DNA of 64,000 nt from Microbacterium sp. 18062 (GTDB taxonomy: Bacteria > Actinomycetota > Actinomycetes > Actinomycetales > Microbacteriaceae), in the NCBI RefSeq assembly GCF_902706225.1, contig NZ_CACSKB010000009.1, positions 24,863 through 88,862 of the forward strand. The letters run 5' to 3'. Numbering within the stretch: position 1 is the stretch's first letter; the number at the start of each line of letters is the position of its first letter. The notes beneath the pieces are model-generated. The model ran no database searches. It worked only from the letters and a program-made list of their open reading frames with translations, and had not been told where the DNA came from. A program made the position numbers and the translations under genes. Of the stretch, positions 8,639 to 19,256 are shown one piece after another.

Positions 8639-9565
8639 ATGAGACTCGGACTGCTCACCGCCTGCCTGCCCGCATGGGATCTGGAGCGCATCGCGCGCTT
8701 CGCCGCCGACACCGGCTACGAGGCGCTCGAGGTCGCCGCGTGGCCGACCACGGGAGGCCGCGACTTCGAGGCGTCCCACCTGCCGGTGGCGACGCTCACC
8801 GACGACGACATCGCGCGCACCCGCGAGATCCTCACGGATACGGGCCTGCGGATCAGCGCGCTCGCCTACTACGAGAACAACCTGCACGGCGACCGTGCGC
8901 ACCGGGCAGCGATCCATGCGCACCTGCGTGCCACGATCGAGGCCGCCGGGCGTCTGGGCGTTCCGTACGTCGGAACGTTCGTCGGACGCGACATCGCGCG
9001 CAGCGTGCCGGAGAACATGCGCGAGGCCGAGCGTGTGCTGCCGCCGCTGGTCTCGTTCGCCGCCGATCACGGCGTGACCCTCGTGATCGAGAACTGCGTC
9101 ATGGAGGGATGGCATCCCGACGGCTACCCGGGCAACATCGCGTACAGCCCCGAGCTGTGGGAGTGGATGATCGGCCTCGGTCTCCGTCTCAACTGGGACC
9201 CGTCGCACCTGGTGTGGATCGGGATCGACCCGCTCGAGACGATCCTCCCGTTCGCGTCGTCGATCGTGCACGCTCAGGCCAAGGACATCGAGCTGTTCCC
9301 CGAGCGGCGCAACCGGTACGGCGGCTTCGGCACCGTGCACAAGGACGGCGATCCGTGGAAGACGGGATGGTGGCGCTACCGCGTGCCCGGCCGCGGGCAG
9401 ATCGACTGGACGCACATCGTGGATCGCCTGTACGAGGCGGGATTCGCCGGCACGTTGTCGGTCGAGCACGAGGATCCGCTCTGGGGTGGCGACGATGAGC
9501 GGACGCTCGAAGGACTGCGGATCGCGCACCGCACCCTGCGGCCGCTGATCGCTCACACGGGCTGA
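8639..9565 (+). CDS. Second sugar phosphate isomerase/epimerase-like TIM barrel protein
   Basis: A 308-residue barrel related to, but clearly different from, the one at 6470. Acid/metal positions appear in LVIENCVMEG, LRLNWDPSHLVW, HAQAKDIEL, PGRGQIDWTHIV and LSVEHEDPLW. A strong GGAGG precedes ATG. It ends the importer operon. Two such barrels beside a Gfo/Idh dehydrogenase and a GMC oxidase is a set seen in glycoside 3-oxidation/deglycosylation loci; whether one is a lyase is inference. Confidence 0.88.
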   Translation: MRLGLLTACLPAWDLERIARFAADTGYEALEVAAWPTTGGRDFEASHLPVATLTDDDIARTREILTDTGLRISALAYYENNLHGDRAHRAAIHAHLRATIEAAGRLGVPYVGTFVGRDIARSVPENMREAERVLPPLVSFAADHGVTLVIENCVMEGWHPDGYPGNIAYSPELWEWMIGLGLRLNWDPSHLVWIGIDPLETILPFASSIVHAQAKDIELFPERRNRYGGFGTVHKDGDPWKTGWWRYRVPGRGQIDWTHIVDRLYEAGFAGTLSVEHEDPLWGGDDERTLEGLRIAHRTLRPLIAHTG

Positions 9566-9584
9566 TCGGACACGCGCGCGTTCG

Positions 9585-11171
9585 TCAGCGCACGGTCACG
9601 AGCGACCGCTGCCAGCCCGACGAGCCGTCGGGGGCGATGGGGGCGCGCTCCTCGGTCTGCTGCTCGCCGTTCAGATCGTAGGCGCGCACCGTGAGGTTGT
9701 GGATGCCGGCGGAGGCCTCCCACGGCAGCATCCACTGCACCCATGTGTCGGTGCCCACCGGCGCCGACAGCGCGGCCTTCTGCCAGTCGCCGTCGTCGAT
9801 GCGCACCTCGACCCGGCCGACGCCGATCGGCTGCGCCCAGGCCATCCCTGCGATCGCGATCGTGCCCGCGTCGACGGGCGTGTCGACACGGGGCGTGTCG
9901 ATCCGCGAGGACATCTTGATCGGCGCCTCGGCGCTGTATCCGCGGGGCGTCCAGTAGGCCTCGTCCCGGTCGAAGCGCGTCACCGTGAGCCGGGTCACCC
10001 ACTTCGTCGCCGACACGTATCCGTAGAGCCCCGGAACCACCATCCGCACCGGGAAGCCGTGCTCGAGCGGAAGGGGCTCCCCGTTCATCGAGACGGCGAG
10101 GATCGCGTCGAGGCCGTCGTCGGTCAGCGCCTCGAGCGGGGTGCTCGCGGTGAACCCGTCGACGCTCCGCGAGAGCACCATGTCGGCGTCGGCGGAGGGG
10201 CCCGCCATCTTCAGGAGGTCGCGGACGGGGACCCCCTGCCAGAGCGCGTTGCCCACGAGGCCGCCGCCGACCTCGTTCGAGACGCAGGTGAGGGTGACGG
10301 CGTACTCGTCGAGCCCCCGGGCGAGCAGGTCCTCGAACGTGAACTCCACGCGTCGGTCCACCATCCCGTCGATCACGAGACGCCAGGTCGCAGGGTCCAC
10401 CTGCGGCACGGTGAGTGCGGTGTCGACGCGGTAGAAGTCGGCGTTGGGGGTGAACAGCGGCGAGATGCCGGGGACGTCGAGCTCGGCACCGGCGGGGATC
10501 GTCACGCGCGAGCGCGGCGCGGGCAGGCGAAGGGCCTCGCGGATGGCGGCGATCGAGGCCGTCGCTCCAGCGATCACGCGTGATCCCGCGCCGATCACGA
10601 CCGCCGCGGCCGTGCCGATCAGGGCCAGTCGCAGGAAGGTGCGCCGCCCGGCGAGGGAGGGCGCGTCCGGACCCGGGACCGCCCGTGCATCGTTCCCGGG
10701 CGCCGGCACCGCCGTGCCCCGTCGCCAGCGCCGGAGCGCCCCCGCGAGCAGCCGCAGCAGGCCGATCGCGGCGACACCGCCGGTGGCGGCGGGGAGGGCG
10801 TCCAGCGGGCCGGCCGCGGCTCGGGTGACCAGGGCGGCGCCGGCGGCGACCGTCACGATCGCGAACAGCACGGCACCGAACGGGGGACGGAAGAGCTCGA
10901 GGACTCCGGCGATCGCCGCACCGATCAGCGCGGCCAGGGCCAGGCTCGCCAGCAGCACCGCCTTGTCGGCGTCGCCGAACGTCGAGATCGCGAGCTCCTT
11001 CAGCGGCTGCGGCACGATGTCGATGACGAAGGCGCCCACCGCCTCGAGCGGGCTCGCGCCCCGGGCGACGATCAGCGCGGTCAGCTCGGCGGTCGCGAGG
11101 AAGGCGCCCGCGGCGATCACGCCGGCGAGGGCGGCGAGCATCGACCAGCGGGCTCTCCGTGTCGTGCTCAT
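9585..11171 (-). CDS. Membrane-anchored molybdopterin oxidoreductase, sulfite-oxidase fold
   Basis: A 528-residue protein. The first ~145 residues carry four to five hydrophobic segments. An internal twin-arginine stretch GRRTFLRLALIG then precedes a last hydrophobic helix, and the molybdenum domain follows. The Mo-ligand Cys lies in TLTCVSNEVGG, and the C-terminal Mo-Co dimerisation domain is recognisable (KMSSRIDTPR, QPIGVGRVEVRIDDG). I choose ATG 11171, which has GGGAGG 9 nt upstream, over ATG 11180, which abuts it. Streptomyces has a polytopic relative in which Sec inserts the first helices and Tat exports the cofactor domain. Substrate unknown. Confidence 0.87.
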   Translation of the reverse strand: MSTTRRARWSMLAALAGVIAAGAFLATAELTALIVARGASPLEAVGAFVIDIVPQPLKELAISTFGDADKAVLLASLALAALIGAAIAGVLELFRPPFGAVLFAIVTVAAGAALVTRAAAGPLDALPAATGGVAAIGLLRLLAGALRRWRRGTAVPAPGNDARAVPGPDAPSLAGRRTFLRLALIGTAAAVVIGAGSRVIAGATASIAAIREALRLPAPRSRVTIPAGAELDVPGISPLFTPNADFYRVDTALTVPQVDPATWRLVIDGMVDRRVEFTFEDLLARGLDEYAVTLTCVSNEVGGGLVGNALWQGVPVRDLLKMAGPSADADMVLSRSVDGFTASTPLEALTDDGLDAILAVSMNGEPLPLEHGFPVRMVVPGLYGYVSATKWVTRLTVTRFDRDEAYWTPRGYSAEAPIKMSSRIDTPRVDTPVDAGTIAIAGMAWAQPIGVGRVEVRIDDGDWQKAALSAPVGTDTWVQWMLPWEASAGIHNLTVRAYDLNGEQQTEERAPIAPDGSSGWQRSLVTVR

Positions 11172-11377
11172 GGACGTCATCCTCCCGCGCGAACCGGCGG
11201 TCGCGCAGGGGTTCTTCGGCGCCGCGCCGCGATCGGATGGGTGCGAGTTGACCGGACGGCGGGGCGGTGTAAGGATTCGTGTGGCCCGGTAAACGGATGC
11301 TGACCAACAGGTGAACTCTTCGTTCGCGCCGCCGATCGTCTCGGTGCTCCTCATCCTCCCCTCACGGAAAGCGAACG

Positions 11378-12636
<1,259 letters not shown>

Positions 12637-12637
<1 letters not shown>

Positions 12638-12972
12638 TGGGGTTCGAGATCGACTGGCTCGCCTTCGTGCAGGTCTTCCTGGCGGCGCTCGTCGCCACGA
12701 TCGTGGTCGTCGCGTCCTACTCGCTGGGCCTGCGGATGCTGGTGCGCGCGGGTCGTGCACCCGTCGTGGCCCCGGCGGAGTTCACGGATGCGATCACCGT
12801 CATGTCCGAGAAGCAGCGGGCACGGGCGGCCAAGGCCGCCGCCAAGGCGGCCAAGCGGAGTCCCTTGACGGACGGGCAGAAGCAGATCGCACGGATCGCC
12901 GCGATCCTCTGCTTCGCGGTGTGCGCGCTCGCCGTCCTCGGCGGACTGCTGCTGATCGTGATCGGGCTCTGA
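12637..12972 (+). CDS. Small two-helix membrane protein coupled to the PiT gene
   Basis: A 111-residue protein with one hydrophobic helix at about residues 8-30, a Lys/Ala-rich cytoplasmic stretch (ARAAKAAAKAAKRS), and a second helix at about 84-110. No known domain is recognised. The TGATG junction with the phosphate transporter implies co-translation, so an accessory role in phosphate uptake is likely but unproven. Confidence 0.8.
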
Positions 12973-13008
12973 GCGGGCCGCGTCCGTACCGGCCCCTAGG
13001 CTCGTCCC

Positions 13009-13917
13009 ATGGTCGCTCCCTCCGTCCGCTTCGGACAGCATCCGCCCGCCCGTCGCACCATCGTGCATGTCAGCGACACGCATCTGCTGGCGGACGACCG
13101 CCCGCTGGCCGGGCGGTACGACACGCAGGGCAACCTCGTGCGCACGATCGAGGCGATCGAGCGGCTCGGCATCGCTCCCGACGCCCTGGTGTTCACCGGC
13201 GACCTGACGGATCTCGGCGAGGCCGAAGCCTACGCGGCGCTGCGGCGCACCGTCGAGCCCGCCGCGGCCCGGCTCGGCGCACCGGTCGTCTGGGTCGCCG
13301 GCAACCACGACGAGCGCGGACCCCTGCGGGCGGGGCTGTTCGGCGAGGAGCCCGGCGAGGAGCCGATCACCTCCGTGCACGACCTCGGGGGCCTCCGTCT
13401 GATCGTGCTCGATTCGACCGTGCCGGGCTGGCACCACGGTGAGATCGACGCGACGCAGCTGCGCTGGCTCGGCGAGGTGCTCGCGGAGCCCGCTCCGCTC
13501 GGCACCATCCTCGCGCTGCACCATCCGCCCCTGCCGAGCCACATCCCGTTCTTCGACATCCTCGAGCTGCGCGACCAGGGCCGCCTCGCCGAGGTCGTCG
13601 CCGGCAGCGACGTGCGGGCGATCCTGGCCGGACACCTGCACTACTCGACCTCGGGCACGTTCGCCGGCGTCCCGGTGAGCGTCGCGGCCGCCACCTGCTA
13701 CACGATGGATCTCGCCCGCCCCGCCGAGACGGTGAACGGGATGGACGCGGGTCAGTCGTTCCATCTCGTGCACGTCTACGACGACACCGTCACGCATGCG
13801 GTGGTCCCGGTCGTCGACGCCGAGGCCGGTGACTTCTTCGACGCGGAGTGGGTGGCGCGGATGGCGGCGCTCTCGCCCGAGGCCCGGCTGGAGGCCTTCT
13901 CCCGCAAGCCGTCCTGA
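13009..13917 (+). CDS. Calcineurin-like metallophosphoesterase, CpdA-type
   Basis: A 302-residue phosphodiesterase with all metal motifs in order: VSDTHL, FTGDLTD, GNHDERG, HHPPLPSH and AGHLHYS. This pattern fits class III cyclic-nucleotide phosphodiesterases, though other phosphoesters cannot be excluded. No signal peptide is present. TAGGCT at 12997-13002 lies exactly 6 nt before ATG, so the message is probably leaderless and the gene has its own promoter behind the phosphate genes. Confidence 0.9.
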   Translation: MVAPSVRFGQHPPARRTIVHVSDTHLLADDRPLAGRYDTQGNLVRTIEAIERLGIAPDALVFTGDLTDLGEAEAYAALRRTVEPAAARLGAPVVWVAGNHDERGPLRAGLFGEEPGEEPITSVHDLGGLRLIVLDSTVPGWHHGEIDATQLRWLGEVLAEPAPLGTILALHHPPLPSHIPFFDILELRDQGRLAEVVAGSDVRAILAGHLHYSTSGTFAGVPVSVAAATCYTMDLARPAETVNGMDAGQSFHLVHVYDDTVTHAVVPVVDAEAGDFFDAEWVARMAALSPEARLEAFSRKPS

Positions 13918-13992
13918 GACGCGGTGTACACCGCGGCGTGCGTGCCGTCCGTTCTGTACGACACGTCCAGCGGCGCGCTGCGTGCGGGTGGC

Positions 13993-13998
13993 TAGGCT
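13993..13998 (+). promoter_or_regulatory. Probable -10 box of aspA
   Basis: TAGGCT, the same hexamer seen at many leaderless genes here, but with a ~32-nt leader and an AAGGA ribosome site before the aspA ATG. No clear -35 is visible. Confidence 0.5.
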
Positions 13999-14036
13999 CG
14001 AGCCATCCCCGACCGGCCGACCCGCAAGGACACCGC

Positions 14037-15494
14037 ATGGACTCGGACGCGACGACGCGCACCCGCACGGAGACCGACTCGCTCGGCAGCCTCGAGATCC
14101 CGAACGATGCCTACTGGGGCATCCACACCGCTCGTGCGCTGGAGAACTTCCCGATCTCCAAGCGCCCGATCTCGGTGTACCCTGACCTGATCGTCGCCCT
14201 GGCCATGGTGAAGCAGGCCTCGGCGCGCGCGAACCGCAGCATCGGCGTGCTCGACCCGGAGCGGGCCGACCTCATCGACCGCGCGGCGCAGCGGGTGATC
14301 GAGGGGGAGCACCACGACGAGTTCGTCGTGGGCGTGATCCAGGGCGGCGCCGGGACCTCGACCAACATGAACGCGAACGAGGTCATCACCAACATCGCGC
14401 TGGAGCTGGCCGGGAGATCGAAGGGCGACTACGCGTTCCTCTCGCCGATCGACCACACGAACCGCAGCCAGTCGACGAACGACGTCTACCCGACCGCGAT
14501 CAAGGTCGGCCTCTCGCTCACCCTGCAGAGCCTGCTCGAGGAGCTCGAGCTGCTGCGCCGGGCGTTCCTGGCCAAGGCGGTCGAGTTCCACGACGTCCTG
14601 AAGGTCGGCCGCACCCAGTTGCAGGATGCGGTTCCCATGACGCTCGGCCAGGAGTTCCACGGGTTCGCGTCCACGCTCGAGGCGGATCTGCTGCGGCTGC
14701 GCGAGAACGCGTCGCTGCTCCACGAGATCAACATGGGCGCGACCGCGATCGGCACCGGCATCACCACGCACCCGGACTACGCTCCGGCGGTGCTGCGGAA
14801 CCTCCGCGAGATCTCCGGCCTGGACCTCGAGACCGCGGTCGACCTCGTCGAGTCCACGAGCGACACCGGCTCGTTCATGTCGTTCTCCTCGTCGCTCAAG
14901 CGCAACGCGATCAAGCTCTCGAAGATCTGCAACGACCTGCGGCTGCTCTCGAGCGGCCCGCAGGCGGGGCTGGGGGAGATCACCCTTCCCCCGCGCCAGG
15001 CGGGATCGAGCATCATGCCCGGCAAGGTCAACCCGGTGATCCCGGAGGTCGTGAACCAGGTCGCGTTCGCGGTCGTCGGAGCGGACATGACGGTGACGAT
15101 GGCGGTGGAGGGCGGACAGCTGCAGCTGAACGCGTTCGAGCCGGTCCTCGCGCACTCGATCTTCCAGTCGATCACCTGGATGCGGCAGGCGATGTGGACG
15201 TTGCGGGTCAACTGCGTCGAGGGCATCACCGCCAACCTCGACCGGCTCGGTGCGATGGTCGGCTCCTCGGTGGGGGTCATCACGGCGCTGACCCCCTTCA
15301 TCGGCTATGCCGCGGCCGCGGCCCTCGCGAAGACGGCGCTCCTCACGCATCGCAACGTCGCGGACCTCGTGGTGGAGGCGGGGCTCATGTCGCGCGAGGA
15401 GGTGCTGAAGCAGCTGTCGCCGGCGCGACTGTCCGGCCTCGAGGCGATCACCGCCGCCATCCCGGTGATCGGACCGGACGTCCGGCTCGGCTGA
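14037..15494 (+). CDS. aspA: Aspartate ammonia-lyase
   Basis: A 485-residue member of the fumarase/aspartase superfamily, converting L-aspartate to fumarate and ammonia in the cytoplasm. It has the substrate-binding GGAGTSTNMNANEV, the THP-like ITTHPDY, and the signature GSSIMPGKVNPVIPE. The SSIMPGKVN loop carries the catalytic Ser. AspA is favoured over class II fumarase by DIPNDAYWGI-like EIPNDAYWGI and GVIQGGAGTS; distinguishing the two is not absolute. AAGGA precedes ATG. Confidence 0.9.
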   Translation: MDSDATTRTRTETDSLGSLEIPNDAYWGIHTARALENFPISKRPISVYPDLIVALAMVKQASARANRSIGVLDPERADLIDRAAQRVIEGEHHDEFVVGVIQGGAGTSTNMNANEVITNIALELAGRSKGDYAFLSPIDHTNRSQSTNDVYPTAIKVGLSLTLQSLLEELELLRRAFLAKAVEFHDVLKVGRTQLQDAVPMTLGQEFHGFASTLEADLLRLRENASLLHEINMGATAIGTGITTHPDYAPAVLRNLREISGLDLETAVDLVESTSDTGSFMSFSSSLKRNAIKLSKICNDLRLLSSGPQAGLGEITLPPRQAGSSIMPGKVNPVIPEVVNQVAFAVVGADMTVTMAVEGGQLQLNAFEPVLAHSIFQSITWMRQAMWTLRVNCVEGITANLDRLGAMVGSSVGVITALTPFIGYAAAAALAKTALLTHRNVADLVVEAGLMSREEVLKQLSPARLSGLEAITAAIPVIGPDVRLG

Positions 15495-15577
15495 ACCTGG
15501 GCGAAAGCTGTACGTCGCCGCCGCGAGCCGCTACGGTCGAAGCATCCGGGCATCCCCCCGAAGCCCCAGGAGGAACC

Positions 15578-15961
15578 ATGACAGACCCATCCGGAACGCC
15601 GTACACCCCGCCGCCCGCCTACCCCAGCGCGCCGCCCGCGGGCCCGGGCGCACCCGCGCCGGGCGCTCCCGTCCCCGGCAAGACGCTCGGCATCGTCGCC
15701 CTGATCGTGGCGATCTTCTTCAACGTGATCGGCTTGGTCCTCGGCATCATCGCCCTCGTGCAGAGCCGCAAGGCCGGAGTGAAGAACCTGCCGGCCGTCT
15801 GGGCGATCATCATCGGCGCGGTGCTCCTGGTCGTCGGGATCATCGTCGCCGTCGTGGTCGTCGTGGTCGCGTTCTCCGCTGGCACCGAGCTGTACCAGCG
15901 GTGCCTCGAACTGGGTGCCGGAACCCACACGATCGACGGGGTCACCGTCACCTGCAGCTGA
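15578..15961 (+). CDS. DUF4190-like small membrane protein
   Basis: A 127-residue protein: a Pro/Ala/Gly-rich N-terminal ~35 residues, then two hydrophobic helices (about 35-60 and 68-97) and a short outer tail containing two Cys (QRCLEL, VTVTCS) that could form a disulfide. This is the usual layout of DUF4190 proteins, whose function is unknown. GGAGG lies 3-4 nt from ATG. Confidence 0.82.
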   Translation: MTDPSGTPYTPPPAYPSAPPAGPGAPAPGAPVPGKTLGIVALIVAIFFNVIGLVLGIIALVQSRKAGVKNLPAVWAIIIGAVLLVVGIIVAVVVVVVAFSAGTELYQRCLELGAGTHTIDGVTVTCS

Positions 15962-15968
15962 GCCGCAC

Positions 15969-16002
15969 CGAAGCGCGGGGGCCGATCGGCTCCCGCGCTT
16001 CG
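15969..16002. terminator. Bidirectional terminator hairpin
   Basis: Perfect 11-bp arms CGAAGCGCGGG/CCCGCGCTTCG between two convergent genes. Confidence 0.75.
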
Positions 16003-16043
16003 TCGTTCCCGCGTCAGCGACCGATGTCGATCAGGGTCCCCGG

Positions 16044-16907
16044 TCAGTCCAGGATGCGGCAGTGCGTCGTGAGCGAGCCGATGCCGTCGACCCCCACGGT
16101 CACCGTCGACCGGTCGCGCAGGAAGATCTGCGGGTCGCGCGAGTAGCCGGCGCCGCCCGGGCTGCCGGTGGAGATCAGTGTTCCCGGCAGGAGGGTCACG
16201 GACTGGGAGAGATGCGCCACGAGCGTCGCGACGCCGCGGATCATCTGACCCGTCGAGGCGTCCTGCACGGTGTGGCCGTCGACGATCGTCCAGATGTGCA
16301 GGGCCTGCGGGTCGGGCACCTCGTCGGCCGTGACGACGAACGGGCCGACGGGGGTGAACCCGTCGAACGACTTGCACCGGGACCACTGGGCCTCGGAGAA
16401 CTGGATGTCGCGCGCGGTGATGTCGTTGACGACCGTGTAGCCCCACACGTGGTCGAGGGCGTCCTCGGCGCGCACGTCCTTGGCCGGCGTGCCGATGATG
16501 ACGCCGAGCTCCGCCTCGTAGTCCACCGACTCGCTCAGCGAACGCGGCCACGACGTCGTCTGCTCATGAGCGGTCAACGAGTTCGGCCACAGGACGAAGA
16601 CGGTCGGGGTCTTGTCGGTCTTCAGGCCCAGCTCGCCCGAGTGCGCGGCGTAGTTCAGCCCGACCGCGAGGATCACCGGCGGTGTCAGCACCCCCGGCGC
16701 GAAGACCGATCCGGCGATCGGGAAGGGGGTTCCCCGCCCGGCGGACTCGCGCACGCGATCCAGCAGCGCGTCGCCTCCGGCGATGAGCCCTTCGAGCGTG
16801 CGCGGGGCGTCGGGGAACAGCTCGTCGACGAACCGACCCTCCTCGCCGTCGACGACGACGAGGCGAGCGAGGGGTGTCCCATCCGTCTTCACATGGGCGA
16901 AACGCAT
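16044..16907 (-). CDS. Fumarylacetoacetate hydrolase family protein
   Basis: A 287-residue FAH-fold hydrolase. The divalent-metal ligands appear in YEAELGVIIG (two Glu) and VVNDITARD, with the catalytic His/Glu region near LNYAAHSGE. The family includes 2-keto-3-deoxy-arabinonate dehydratase-like enzymes and acylpyruvases, so the substrate is open. TAGCGT lies 6 nt before ATG, with GGAGGG between the two; the transcript may be leaderless. Confidence 0.9.
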   Translation of the reverse strand: MRFAHVKTDGTPLARLVVVDGEEGRFVDELFPDAPRTLEGLIAGGDALLDRVRESAGRGTPFPIAGSVFAPGVLTPPVILAVGLNYAAHSGELGLKTDKTPTVFVLWPNSLTAHEQTTSWPRSLSESVDYEAELGVIIGTPAKDVRAEDALDHVWGYTVVNDITARDIQFSEAQWSRCKSFDGFTPVGPFVVTADEVPDPQALHIWTIVDGHTVQDASTGQMIRGVATLVAHLSQSVTLLPGTLISTGSPGGAGYSRDPQIFLRDRSTVTVGVDGIGSLTTHCRILD

Positions 16908-16947
16908 CCCTCCACGCTACCGGCAGCGCCCGCCTAGTCTTGTCGAT

Positions 16948-18177
16948 GTGACCCATCAGGCGGCCGACCGATATGACCGAAACCCCGGCCGTCCCTCGTC
17001 CGCCCCGCCCGACTTCGCCTCGCCGCTCGCGCAGCCCGCGCAGCAGGCGGCCCCGTACATCGCTCCGCCGTCGATCGCCCAGGCGCCGCTGCCGGCGGCA
17101 CCCCGTCGCTCGTGGGGTCTCTACCTCTGGCTGGGCGGGGTCCTGGTGGTCGTCGCGGTCGTGCTGGTCGGCTACTTCCTGCGCGCGATCGGCCCCGGGG
17201 CGTCCTTCGTCGGCATGATCCTGGCGCTTCTGCCGCTCGCCGGCGTGCTGTTCGCGCTCCGTCTGGTCGACCGGTGGGAGCCCGAGCCGCGTGGTCTCGT
17301 CCTCCTCGCGATCGGCTGGGGTGCGATCGTCTCGGTGGCCGTCGCGCTCGGGGTCGACCTCGTGCTCCTGCTGACCTTCGGGCGGGACACGTCGATCGCG
17401 GGACAGTTCGTGCAGTCGGTGATCCAGGCGCCGGTCGTGGAGGAGGTCATCAAGGGTCTCGGCGTGCTGCTGATCTTCGCGGCGGCGCGCCGGTGGTTCG
17501 ACGGCCCGGTCGACGGGATCGTCTACGGAGGGCTGATCGGTGCGGGCTTCGCGTTCACCGAGAACATCCAGTACTTCGCCGACTCGTGGATCGAGGGCGG
17601 GGTCGAGCTCGCCACGGCCACCTTCTTCATCCGGGGCATCCTGTCGCCCTTCGCCCATGTCATGTTCACCGCGATCATCGGGTTCGCGCTCGGCCTCGCC
17701 GCGCGGCGGGGAGCGTCGGTCGGCGGTGCGCTCGGGCCGTGGGCGGCGGGGCTCGTCGGCGCGATCGCTCTGCATGCGCTGTGGAACGGTTCCGCGCTTC
17801 TCGGCGACTTCTTCGGGCTCTACGCGGCGCTGCAGGTGCCGCTGTTCGTGATCTTCATCGTCGGGGTGCTGATGCTGCGTCGGGAGGAGTCGCGCCTGAC
17901 CCGCGCTCGCCTGGGCGAGTACGCCGCCGCCGGATGGTTCACCGCTCAGGAGGTCGACATGCTCGCCACGGCTGCCGGCCGGCGTGCGGCGATCGCCTGG
18001 GCGCGCACCCTCCACGGTGACCGCGTGCCGATCATGAGGCGGTTCATCGCGGACGCCACCGCGCTCGCCGCCGCCCGTCAGCGGATCATCACGGGCCGTG
18101 ATCGCGCGGCGCTCGCCGACGAGCAGACCCTGCTCGAACGCACGGCGGCGACGCGGGCAGCGCTGTTCGCGATCTGA
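16948..18177 (+). CDS. PrsW family intramembrane metalloprotease
   Basis: A 409-residue membrane protein with a ~55-residue Pro/Ala-rich cytoplasmic N-terminus and at least eight hydrophobic helices. It carries the PrsW motifs VVEEVIKG (Glu-Glu), AFTENIQY, SPFAHVMFT and HALWNGSA. PrsW cleaves membrane-bound anti-sigma factors in Bacillus; no anti-sigma gene is adjacent here. GTG 16948 follows TAGTCT (16935-16940) by 7 nt, giving a leaderless start. A ~100-residue cytoplasmic C-terminal tail (RARLGEYAAAGWFT) is present. Confidence 0.9.
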   Translation: MTHQAADRYDRNPGRPSSAPPDFASPLAQPAQQAAPYIAPPSIAQAPLPAAPRRSWGLYLWLGGVLVVVAVVLVGYFLRAIGPGASFVGMILALLPLAGVLFALRLVDRWEPEPRGLVLLAIGWGAIVSVAVALGVDLVLLLTFGRDTSIAGQFVQSVIQAPVVEEVIKGLGVLLIFAAARRWFDGPVDGIVYGGLIGAGFAFTENIQYFADSWIEGGVELATATFFIRGILSPFAHVMFTAIIGFALGLAARRGASVGGALGPWAAGLVGAIALHALWNGSALLGDFFGLYAALQVPLFVIFIVGVLMLRREESRLTRARLGEYAAAGWFTAQEVDMLATAAGRRAAIAWARTLHGDRVPIMRRFIADATALAAARQRIITGRDRAALADEQTLLERTAATRAALFAI

Positions 18178-18257
18178 CCGGTCGGCGACATCTGGCCGAA
18201 ACACGCTCCGGATACGGTGAACCGAACAGTTCACCCAACCCCCGCACAGGAGACGCC

Positions 18258-19256
18258 ATGGCCGCACGTCGCGATCTGACGGCATTGCCCAAGGGACATC
18301 TGCACGTCCATCTCGAGGCGGCGATGCGTCCCGAGACCCTCGCCGAACTCGCCTCCCGCATGCGGATCGAGATCCCGCCGGTGACCGGCTTCTCCGGATT
18401 CACCGCCTTCGCCGGCATGTACGAGGGGCTCCTCGCGGTGCTGGCCGAGCCCGCGAACCTCCACCGGCTCATCGACGAGGCGGTCGAGGACGCGGCCGCG
18501 GACGGTGTCGTCTACGTCGAGTTCGGCGTGAGCCCGCAGTTCTACGTGACGGCCTTCGGCTCGATCGAGGCCGCCCTCGATGCCCAGATCGAGGCCGCCC
18601 GGGCGGCGGGCGCGCGGCACGGCGTGGAGGTCGGGCTCATGGTGACCGCAGACCGCACCCGCGACCTCGCCGACGCGGTCGAGCTCGCCCGCATCGCCGC
18701 ATCCCGCGCGGGACGGGGTGTCGTGTCTCTGGGACTGGCGAACGAGGAGCGCGGGCACCCCGCGGCGGACTTCGCCGACGCGTTCCGCATCGCGCGCGAG
18801 GCCGGGCTGCAGTCCGCTCCCCATGCCGGGGAGCTCGTCGGGCCGGAATCGGTCTGGCAGGCGATCGACGACCTGGGCGCCGATCGGGTGCTGCACGGAA
18901 TCCGTGCCGTCGAGGACGCCCGGCTGGTCGCCGTGCTCGCCGAGCGGGGCATCTGCCTGGACGTGTGCCCGACCTCGAACCTGCTCCTCGGAGTCGTCGA
19001 CGACCTTGCGATCCATCCGTTGCCGCAGCTGCTCGCCGCGGGTGTGCGGTGCTCCATCAACGCCGACGACCCGATCCTGTTCGGTCCGGGCATCGCTCAG
19101 GAGTATCTCGTCGCGCGCGAGCGGGTCGGACTGACCGACGAGCAGCTCGCGGAGTGCGCCTGGAGCTCGATCGAGGCGACCCTGGCCTCGGACGGACTCA
19201 AGCGGCGTGCCCGCGCCGGCATCGATGCATGGCTCGCCGAGGGAGACGCCGCATGA
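18258..19256 (+). CDS. Adenosine/adenine deaminase-like amidohydrolase
   Basis: A 332-residue metal-dependent deaminase of the ADA family. Zinc ligands are seen as H16-V-H18 (LHVHLE), HAGE and the Asp pair in NADDP; HGIRAVED carries a further His. The residue after HVHL is Glu20, not the Asp of classical adenosine deaminase, and Ala replaces the following Gly, which points to an adenine- or other aminoheterocycle-deaminase. GGAG lies before ATG. The gene overlaps the next one by ATGA, so the two act together. Confidence 0.85.
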   Translation: MAARRDLTALPKGHLHVHLEAAMRPETLAELASRMRIEIPPVTGFSGFTAFAGMYEGLLAVLAEPANLHRLIDEAVEDAAADGVVYVEFGVSPQFYVTAFGSIEAALDAQIEAARAAGARHGVEVGLMVTADRTRDLADAVELARIAASRAGRGVVSLGLANEERGHPAADFADAFRIAREAGLQSAPHAGELVGPESVWQAIDDLGADRVLHGIRAVEDARLVAVLAERGICLDVCPTSNLLLGVVDDLAIHPLPQLLAAGVRCSINADDPILFGPGIAQEYLVARERVGLTDEQLAECAWSSIEATLASDGLKRRARAGIDAWLAEGDAA

